NCBI GenBank assembly: GCA_003154135.1
Contig: PMCN01000033.1
Location: 2,059-9,168 of the forward strand
Origin: Acidimicrobiaceae bacterium
Lineage (GTDB): Bacteria; Actinomycetota; Acidimicrobiia; Acidimicrobiales; Ilumatobacteraceae
Length of the DNA stretch: 7,110 nt
Direction of reading: 5' to 3'
Part shown: positions 1 to 5,013 of the stretch, one piece after another
Position numbering within the stretch: the first letter of the stretch is position 1
How the letters are laid out: each line of letters opens with the position of its first letter
Program-made: the position numbers and the translations under genes
The notes under the pieces: generated by a model
Databases searched by the model: none
The model's input: only the letters and a program-made list of their open reading frames with translations
Told to the model about the DNA's origin: nothing

Positions 1-668
1 AGCGAGAAGCCGAGGATGGTGAGGAACGCGACCACCGTGGCCGGGCTCACCGAGAAGCCGAACAACGCGTACACGCCCACGCTGAGCAACACGTCGTGCA
101 CCATGGCGATGATGGCGGCCAGGGCCATTCGCCACTCGAGTCGCCAGGCGATGAACAGCGCGACGAGTATGAGGAACACGAGGAGCGCGCGAATTGCCTT
201 GTCGGTGATGGTCTTGCCCCATGTGGAGCTCACCGAGTTGGTGGTGACCTCGTCGGTGGTCACGCCCACCTTGTCGGCGAAGGCCTGCTGCACCCGGGCG
301 CGCACGGCGTCGGGCTGGTCGCCCACCTGCACCTGCACGGAACGCCCGGTCTCGGTGGAGTTGCGCACCTGCACCTTGGCGTCGTTGGCGTTGATGCCTG
401 CCGTGGCGAGCACGGCGCGCGCGTCTGCCTCGGTGAGGGTCTTGGAGGGAACCTCCCACACCACGCCGCCCTTGAACTCGAGGCTCAGGTTGAGGCCGCG
501 GGTCAACAGCGCACCCATGCTGACGAGCAGCAGCAGCGCCGAGATGCCGAGACCGATCCAGCGGCGGCCGTAGAAGTCGATCGACGTCTCGCCGTGGTAG
601 AGCCGGCCTCCGGGGCCGCGGCGCGAGGGCGAGAGCGACGGCTCGCCGGGGATGAGCGTGTCGGTCAT
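1..668 (-). CDS. secF: Protein translocase subunit SecF (partial, C-terminus beyond window)
   Basis: SecF pairs with SecD in the membrane complex that uses the proton gradient to help SecYEG complete export of proteins. The first 222 residues are visible and the frame is open to the window edge. A polar N-terminal tail of about 30 residues precedes the DFYGRRW segment (31-37). TM1 spans about 38-55. Next come the LSLEFKGG motif (61-68), matching the family's 'GIDFxGG', and an extracytoplasmic domain to about residue 157. TM2 spans about 159-176. The diagnostic stretch from MVHD (189-192) runs to the edge and carries the conserved HD pair (H191, D192). The ATG at 668 is chosen because its ATGA overlaps the secD stop and a GGAGGT lies 5 bases upstream, which suggests translational coupling to secD. 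The missing part should hold the remaining membrane helices. Identity is clear. Confidence 0.96.
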   Translation of the reverse strand, partial: MTDTLIPGEPSLSPSRRGPGGRLYHGETSIDFYGRRWIGLGISALLLLVSMGALLTRGLNLSLEFKGGVVWEVPSKTLTEADARAVLATAGINANDAKVQVRNSTETGRSVQVQVGDQPDAVRARVQQAFADKVGVTTDEVTTNSVSSTWGKTITDKAIRALLVFLILVALFIAWRLEWRMALAAIIAMVHDVLLSVGVYALFGFSVSPATVVAFLTILGFS

Positions 669-2299
669 GCCACACCTCCATGGGGGACGACTTCGATGCC
701 CATCACCTTGCGGCGTTCCATCCACCGCGTTCGGGCCAGCAGCAGCACCGTCGGGCGGGTGAAGAAGTAGGCGACGACGAGGTCGCACGCCGTGGAGAGG
801 CCGAGGAAGAACGCGAAGCCGCGCACCGCGCCCACGGTGAGGTACCACAGCACGATGGCGCCGATGAGCGACACGAGGTCGGCGATGACGATGGTGCGCC
901 ATGCAGAGGTGAAGCCCCGCTGCGCGCTGTTGCGCAACGTGCGCCCGGCGCGTACCTCTTCCTTCAGCTTCTCGAAGAACACCACGTAGCTGTCGACGGT
1001 GACGCCGACCGACACGATGATGCCGGCGATGCCCGACAGCGACAGGGCGAGGCCCTGCGTCTTGGAGAGCACCGAGATGATGCCCCACAGCAGCGCACCG
1101 GAGACGGTGATGCCGAGGGCGACGATGAGGCCGAGCGTGCGGTAGTAGAGCGCCATGAAGATGAGCACGAGCAGGAGGCCCACGAGGCCCGAGATCCAGG
1201 CGGCCCGCAGCGAGTCCTTGCCGAGGCTGGGCGAGACGTTCTGCACGCTCTGCACCTGCAGCTGCACGGGCAGCGAGCCGCTGTTGATGACGCGAGCGAG
1301 GTTGGTGGCCTCGCTCTGGCTGAACTGGCCGCTGATCTGCACGCTGCCGTTGAACACCGGCGTCTGCACGGTGGCAACCGACATCAGCTCGCCATCGAGC
1401 TCGATCGCCAGCTGCTGCGTGGGGCAGGTGCTCTGCTTGTTGTAGCACTGGGTGGCGAGGTTGTTCCAGATGTTCTCGCCCTTGGCGCCCGAGTGCAGCG
1501 ACACCGTGACGCCCCAGCCGGAGCCGGAGATGATGGTGGCAGCAGCATCGGAGCTGAACACTTCACCGGTGCCCTGCGCAGGACCGACGTAGCAGTACTC
1601 GCCCAACTTCGAGCCGTGCAGCGGGAGGACCTGGTTGTTGTTGGGGTCGCTCTCCTGGATGGGGAAGCCGTTGGCATCGAGTGGCACCGACGTGGTGCTG
1701 GTGGTGCTGCCGCTGGGCACCGTGGTGGTCGGCGCAGCGGTCGTCGTGGGGCCGGTCGTCGTGCTGGCGTTGGTGGTGGTGGTGGTGGTGGTGTTGCCCG
1801 AGCTCACCCGACGCGAGGGACCGCCGCCTGCGGTCGTCGAGGAGCCGACCGACGTGGACGAGCCGACCGACGTGGTGGTACCGCCGGCCACCGTGGTGGT
1901 GCTGCCGCCCGCCACCGTGGTGCTCGACGACGGCGGTGCGATGGGCTGGCATGCGCTGAGCACCGGGCGCAGGTACACCTTGCCGGTGACCTGCACGAGC
2001 TTCAGCGCCTGCTGCTGGTTGCGCACTCCGGGCAGGTTGACCACGATGGTGTCGCCCTGACGGAGGATCTCGGGCTCGGCGACGCCCAGGCTGTCGACGC
2101 GCTCACGGATCTTCTCGACCGCGAGGTCGAGGCTCTCCGAGCTGTACGACGTGCCGGGCTTGGGCTGCTGGGTGACCGAGAGACCACCCTGCAGGTCGAG
2201 ACCCAGTGCGGGCTTGGTGCCGGTGGCCAAGGTGACGATGAGCAGCCCGTAGGCCAACACCACGATGCCCACCAGCGAGAAGATGAGGCGCTTTCGCAT
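665..2299 (-). CDS. secD: Protein translocase subunit SecD with long Thr/Ser-rich linker
   Basis: SecD is the larger subunit of the proton-driven SecDF complex that acts outside the membrane to pull secreted chains through SecYEG. The 544 residues show TM1 (about 5-26), the signature LGLDLQGG (32-39), the first part of the P1 base (about 41-116), an unusual Thr/Ser/Gly-rich insert (about 122-206), the P1 head (about 230-320) and the second base part ending in PSLG (357-360). Five helices follow: about 367-385, 390-410, 418-443, 466-487 and 494-520. D436 in TVDSYVVFFEK sits where other SecD proteins have the functional TM4 aspartate. Four cysteines (117, 236, 286, 292) are all predicted extracytoplasmic. 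The ATG at 2299 starts a good signal-anchor (MRKRLIFSLVG). It lies 9 bases after the yajC stop with only a distant GAGGA upstream, so translation may be coupled to yajC. The identity is secure; the linker's role is unknown. Confidence 0.96.
   Translation of the reverse strand: MRKRLIFSLVGIVVLAYGLLIVTLATGTKPALGLDLQGGLSVTQQPKPGTSYSSESLDLAVEKIRERVDSLGVAEPEILRQGDTIVVNLPGVRNQQQALKLVQVTGKVYLRPVLSACQPIAPPSSSTTVAGGSTTTVAGGTTTSVGSSTSVGSSTTAGGGPSRRVSSGNTTTTTTTNASTTTGPTTTAAPTTTVPSGSTTSTTSVPLDANGFPIQESDPNNNQVLPLHGSKLGEYCYVGPAQGTGEVFSSDAAATIISGSGWGVTVSLHSGAKGENIWNNLATQCYNKQSTCPTQQLAIELDGELMSVATVQTPVFNGSVQISGQFSQSEATNLARVINSGSLPVQLQVQSVQNVSPSLGKDSLRAAWISGLVGLLLVLIFMALYYRTLGLIVALGITVSGALLWGIISVLSKTQGLALSLSGIAGIIVSVGVTVDSYVVFFEKLKEEVRAGRTLRNSAQRGFTSAWRTIVIADLVSLIGAIVLWYLTVGAVRGFAFFLGLSTACDLVVAYFFTRPTVLLLARTRWMERRKVMGIEVVPHGGVA
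674..679 (-). promoter_or_regulatory. Shine-Dalgarno of secF inside secD, with ATGA stop/start overlap
   Basis: On the minus strand GGAGGT lies 5 bases before the secF ATG and inside the last codons of secD. The secD TGA (667-665) and the secF ATG (668-666) overlap as ATGA. This fixes the secF start and indicates coupled, roughly equal synthesis of the two partner subunits. Confidence 0.8.
1682..1936 (-). repeat. Low-complexity Thr/Ser/Gly linker-coding segment of secD
   Basis: This segment encodes secD residues of about 122-206, built almost only of Thr, Ser, Gly, Val, Ala and Pro. It holds seven consecutive ACC codons (T170-T176; GGT triplets at 1772-1792 on the plus strand). It also holds an 18-bp direct repeat (1839-1857 and 1857-1875, encoding SVGSST-type units) and an 11-bp match at 24-bp spacing (1887-1897 and 1911-1921, encoding TTVAGG-type units). 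All periods are multiples of three, so length changes would keep the frame. This pattern suggests growth by replication slippage. Confidence 0.85.
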
Positions 2300-2308
2300 T
2301 CGGCGTGC

Positions 2309-2716
2309 TCAGTCCTCGTCGGTCGGCGTGGACGACGACGGGTCGTCGATCTTGGTGTGGCGCGACTTGGTGCCGTCGTCGCTGGGCACGGCAGTCTCGC
2401 CCTTGGTGGTGTCGACACGGCGCTGGATGGCCTGGCGGGCGACGCGGATCTGCACGTTGTCGTCGATCTCCAGCCATGCGATGTCGCCCTCGAAACCGGT
2501 GACGAAGCCGTACATGCCCGACGTGGTCATGACCTCGTCGCCCACCTCGATGGAGCGCTGCAGGCTGACCTGCGCCTTCTGACGACGGCGCTGGGGGCGG
2601 ATGAGCAGCATGTACATCGCCAAGCCGATGAGGGCGAAGATGAAGAGCTGCAAGATGGCGGAGCTGCCGCTGTTGCTGCTGGTGGCGGCGAGGACCGAGG
2701 GGATGACCGGATGCAT
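2309..2716 (-). CDS. yajC: Preprotein translocase accessory subunit YajC
   Basis: YajC is a small single-pass membrane protein that associates with SecDF and the Sec translocon; it is usually not essential. The 135 residues show a Ser/Ala-rich N-terminus, one TM helix (about 20-39), and the family hallmark IRPQRRRQK (39-47) just inside the membrane. The YajC motif GDEVMTTSGMYG follows (59-70), then a short beta-rich domain and an acidic, Ser/Thr-rich tail (about 103-135) typical of high-GC homologues. The ATG at 2716 places the TM helix at the expected position, though no clear Shine-Dalgarno precedes it. The gene starts 86 bases after tgt and ends 9 bases before secD, so it heads the sec part of the cluster. 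Assignment rests on the motifs and on the secD-secF context. Confidence 0.94.
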   Translation of the reverse strand: MHPVIPSVLAATSSNSGSSAILQLFIFALIGLAMYMLLIRPQRRRQKAQVSLQRSIEVGDEVMTTSGMYGFVTGFEGDIAWLEIDDNVQIRVARQAIQRRVDTTKGETAVPSDDGTKSRHTKIDDPSSSTPTDED

Positions 2717-2770
2717 GTTGGGACGACCAGTTGTTCACGTAGGACGGAGGGGCCACAGGGCCGAGCAGCG

Positions 2771-2776
2771 ATTCTA
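2771..2776 (-). promoter_or_regulatory. Possible -10 element upstream of yajC-secD-secF
   Basis: TAGAAT on the minus strand lies 54 bases before the yajC ATG, in the 86-base tgt-yajC gap. It resembles a sigma70-type -10 hexamer and stands out in GC-rich surroundings. No recognisable -35 hexamer lies 16-19 bases further upstream (that position reads GCCGCA), so the call is weak. It could provide separate expression of the sec genes. Confidence 0.3.
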
Positions 2777-2784
2777 GCCAGGAA

Positions 2785-2808
2785 GGGTGTGCCTGCGGCA
2801 TGTCACCC
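2785..2808 (-). terminator. Bulged hairpin over the tgt stop codon, possible weak terminator
   Basis: In the minus-strand transcript GGGTG pairs with CACCC and, after an ACA bulge, TGCC pairs with GGCA around a GCA loop. The hairpin contains the tgt TGA. The following bases (TTCC) are not a T-tract, so this is not a standard intrinsic terminator. It might attenuate read-through or protect the 3' end of the queA-tgt message. Confidence 0.25.
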
Positions 2809-3900
2809 CCAGACCGCGACCACCTCGCGACGTAGCTGGTCGAAGGTCCCGGCAGCGATGGCGGCCTTCATCGCGTCCATGAGCTGCAGCGTCCAGGCGA
2901 TGTTGTGCAGGCTGAGCAGGCGCTGGGCAGTGGGTTCGCCCACCTGGAACAGGTGACGCAGGTAGCCGCGGCTGTGCCGGCTGCACACCTCGCAGGTGCA
3001 CCGGGCGTCGAGTGGCTCGTCGCTCAGGGTCCACCTGGCGTTCCTGATGTGCAGCTTGCCCTCGCGGGTGAGGGCGGTGCCGTGGCGGCCGATGCGGGTC
3101 TGCATCACGCAGTCGAACTGGTCGACTCCGAGCGCGACGGCCTCCACGAGGCTCGCCGGGTCGCCGACACCCATCAGGTAGCGCGCGCGGTCGGCCGGCA
3201 GGTGCTCGAGCGCGGCGGCCAGGGCAGGCAGCATCTCGGCCCGGGTCTCCCCCACGCTGAGGCCACCGATTCCGTAGCCGTCGAACCCGATCTCCACGGT
3301 GCGTCGCGCGCTCTCGGCACGCATCGCCTCGCTCACGCCGCCCTGCACGATGCCGAAGAGCGCCTGGTCGGTGCGCGTGTGCGCAGCCTTGGCCCGGGCG
3401 GCCCACGCCGCGGTGCGGTCGAGCGCCTGGCGGATCACCTCCGGCGACGACGGCAGCGGCGCACACACGTCGAGCACCATCTGGATGTCGGCCCCGAGGA
3501 GTTGTTGGGTGGCCACTGCACCTTCGGGGGTGAAGCGGTGCGACGAGCCGTCGTAGGTGCTCTTGAACGTCACTCCGTCGTCGTCCACCTTGGGGTCGAG
3601 CGAGAACACCTGGTAGCCGCCCGAATCGGTGAGCGTGAGGCCGTGCCAGTCGGCGAAGCTCCCCAGTCCGCCGAAGTGGGCCACGGTCTCGGCGCCGGGG
3701 CGCAGCATGAGGTGATAGGTGTTGCCGAGCACGATCTCGACGCCGAGCCGCTCGTAGTCGGAGGCGCTGAGGTACTTGATGGCGCCGCGGGTGCCCACCG
3801 GCATGAAGCACGGAGTGCGATACGAGCCACGGGCGGTGTGCGCCACGCCGGTGCGGGCCGCGCCGTCGATGGCCGACAGCTGGAAGTCGACGGGGTGCAT
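2803..3900 (-). CDS. tgt: tRNA-guanine transglycosylase (queuine tRNA-ribosyltransferase)
   Basis: Tgt exchanges guanine-34 in the anticodon of GUN tRNAs (Asp, Asn, His, Tyr) for preQ1, the insertion step of bacterial queuosine synthesis. The 365 residues match the usual length. Visible elements are TPCFMPVGTRGA (29-40), TDSGGYQVFSL (91-101) with the conserved D92, GIVQGG (183-188) and GGLSVGE (212-218). The nucleophile is D263 in VDQFDC. The zinc site is C301, C303, C306 and H332. One oddity: the residue before TR in the usual 'DCVxPTR' is glutamine here (DCVMQTR, Q267). The ATG at 3900 follows the queA TAG with no gap, and GGAG lies 10 bases upstream inside queA, so the two are surely co-transcribed and probably translationally coupled. 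All catalytic and metal residues are present, so the enzyme should be active. Confidence 0.96.
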   Translation of the reverse strand: MHPVDFQLSAIDGAARTGVAHTARGSYRTPCFMPVGTRGAIKYLSASDYERLGVEIVLGNTYHLMLRPGAETVAHFGGLGSFADWHGLTLTDSGGYQVFSLDPKVDDDGVTFKSTYDGSSHRFTPEGAVATQQLLGADIQMVLDVCAPLPSSPEVIRQALDRTAAWAARAKAAHTRTDQALFGIVQGGVSEAMRAESARRTVEIGFDGYGIGGLSVGETRAEMLPALAAALEHLPADRARYLMGVGDPASLVEAVALGVDQFDCVMQTRIGRHGTALTREGKLHIRNARWTLSDEPLDARCTCEVCSRHSRGYLRHLFQVGEPTAQRLLSLHNIAWTLQLMDAMKAAIAAGTFDQLRREVVAVWG

Positions 3901-4911
3901 CTAGCTCAGGCTCCGATCCAGCAACATCGCGTCGCCGAAGCTCAAGAAGCGGTAGCCCTCGGTGAGCGCCGTGTCGTACAGGCGCCTCCACCGGTCGCCC
4001 ACGAACGCGTCGATCATCATCAGCAACGTCGTGCGCGGCAGGTGGAAGTTGGTCATCATCACGTCGACCACCCTCCACTCGTACGGGCGGTGGATGAACA
4101 ACCTCGTCCGCCCGTCCAGCGTGCCGAACGTGGCCGCGCTTTCCAGCGCGCGCACGCTGGTGGTGCCCACGGCCACCACCCGGCGGGCGGTCGCGCAGCG
4201 GGCGAGCACGTCGGCGGGCACCCGGTAGCGCTCGCTGTGGATGACGTGGTCGCGAGGGTCGGCGGCACTGACCGGCTTGAACGTGTCGAGTCCCACCACC
4301 AGCTCCACCCGGGCGATGTCGATGCCCCGCGCGCCGAGCCGGCCGAGCAGCGCCGGCGTGAAGTGCAACCCGGCGGTGGGCGCGGCGGCCGAAGCCGGCT
4401 CGTTGGCGTACACCGTCTGGTAGCGGTCCTGGTGCTCGAGGCGGGTGGTGATGTACGGAGGGAGCGGCATCTCGCCGTGCTGCTGCAGCTGCGCGAGTGG
4501 GTCGCCCTCGCCCAGCAGCTCGACCACCATCGTGTCGCCGGCGTCGCTGCGCCGCACGATGCGCACGAGCGGAACTGTTCCGCAGAGGAGCTCCTCGCCC
4601 ACCCTCAGCTTGCGAGCCGGGCGCACCATGGCCTCCCACGTGCGCCGGTCGTCGTCGAGCGGGTCGAGCAGCAGCACCTCGGCGGCACCACCCGTGGCGC
4701 GAGTGACGCGGAGCCTCGCGGGGATCACCTTGCTGTCGTTCACCACCAGCAGATCGCCGTCGCGCAGGAGCTCGCCCAGGTCGCTCACGTGCCGGTGCAA
4801 CGGCGCCGCCGCGCCCTGGTCGACGAGCAGCCGCGCGGCATCGCGGGGTTCCACTGGCTGCTGGGCGATGCGCTCGTCGGGCAGCGCGTAGTCGAAGTCG
4901 TCGAGGCGCAT
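3901..4911 (-). CDS. queA: S-adenosylmethionine:tRNA ribosyltransferase-isomerase
   Basis: QueA transfers and rearranges the ribosyl group of S-adenosylmethionine onto preQ1 in tRNA, giving epoxyqueuosine; this step follows Tgt. The 336 residues are close to the family length and carry its motifs throughout: DYALPDERIAQQP (7-19), LVVNDSKVIPARL (55-67), AMVRPARKLRVGEEL (94-108), GEMPLPPYI (146-154), APTAGLHFT (177-185), VGLDTFKPV (206-214), HSERYRV (225-231), VGTTSVRALE (248-257) and TNFHLPRTTLLMMIDAF (287-303). The ATG at 4911 is preceded by GGGGA 4 bases upstream and starts directly at the conserved N-terminal motif. The TAG stop abuts the tgt ATG. Upstream is a 97-base gap filled mostly by a 17-bp tandem repeat, and no clear promoter is visible there. 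Identity is firm. Confidence 0.96.
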   Translation of the reverse strand: MRLDDFDYALPDERIAQQPVEPRDAARLLVDQGAAAPLHRHVSDLGELLRDGDLLVVNDSKVIPARLRVTRATGGAAEVLLLDPLDDDRRTWEAMVRPARKLRVGEELLCGTVPLVRIVRRSDAGDTMVVELLGEGDPLAQLQQHGEMPLPPYITTRLEHQDRYQTVYANEPASAAAPTAGLHFTPALLGRLGARGIDIARVELVVGLDTFKPVSAADPRDHVIHSERYRVPADVLARCATARRVVAVGTTSVRALESAATFGTLDGRTRLFIHRPYEWRVVDVMMTNFHLPRTTLLMMIDAFVGDRWRRLYDTALTEGYRFLSFGDAMLLDRSLS

Positions 4912-4928
4912 GACGTCCCCAGGCTAAA

Positions 4929-5013
4929 GCGCGGTCAGGTGAAGGGCGCGGTCAGGTGAAGGGCGCGGTCAGGTGAAGGGCGCCGTCGTGCTCAGGGTGC
5001 CGTCGTGCTCAAC
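4929..5013. repeat. 17-bp tandem repeat, five units (three exact, two diverged)
   Basis: The unit GCGCGGTCAGGTGAAGG (plus strand) occurs exactly at 4929-4945, 4946-4962 and 4963-4979. The 17-bp phase continues with two diverged units at 4980-4996 and 4997-5013 that share GCCGTCGTGCTCA with each other. The last unit covers the stop codon of the PEP-utilising gene (5011-5009). The period is not a multiple of three, so the array is non-coding. It fills most of the gap before queA. It may be a slippage-grown minisatellite, or it may act as a regulatory site. Confidence 0.9.

Noticed and set aside
968..1045. SecD TM4 reading TVDSYVVFFEK instead of AVDANVLIFER as a functional defect
   Set aside because: The key aspartate (D436) is kept, and such sequences fit the actinobacterial type of SecD as I know it. 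It is a lineage difference, not a lost residue.
680..2956. Very long open frame on the plus strand (758 codons), antisense to secD and yajC
   Set aside because: It is a by-product of G/C-rich third positions in the minus-strand genes. Its translation is rich in Arg/Ala/His/Asp without family motifs, and it crosses two intergenic gaps.
2714..3900. yajC and tgt both begin with MHPV, possibly a duplicated start region
   Set aside because: The codons differ, the flanking DNA is unrelated and the match is only four residues, so it is probably chance.
2774..4639. Minus-strand frame (621 codons) running across queA and tgt in another frame
   Set aside because: It overlaps two well-supported genes out of frame and is made of Arg/Ala/Pro/His-rich shadow sequence.
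2905..4959. Long plus-strand frame (684 codons) opposite tgt and queA
   Set aside because: The minus strand encodes two complete, motif-rich enzymes here. The antisense product has a biased composition and no recognisable domain.
4929..5013. 17-bp repeats as a CRISPR array or plasmid iterons
   Set aside because: Units are adjacent with no spacers and far shorter than CRISPR repeats. No cas or replication gene is nearby and the context is chromosomal housekeeping.
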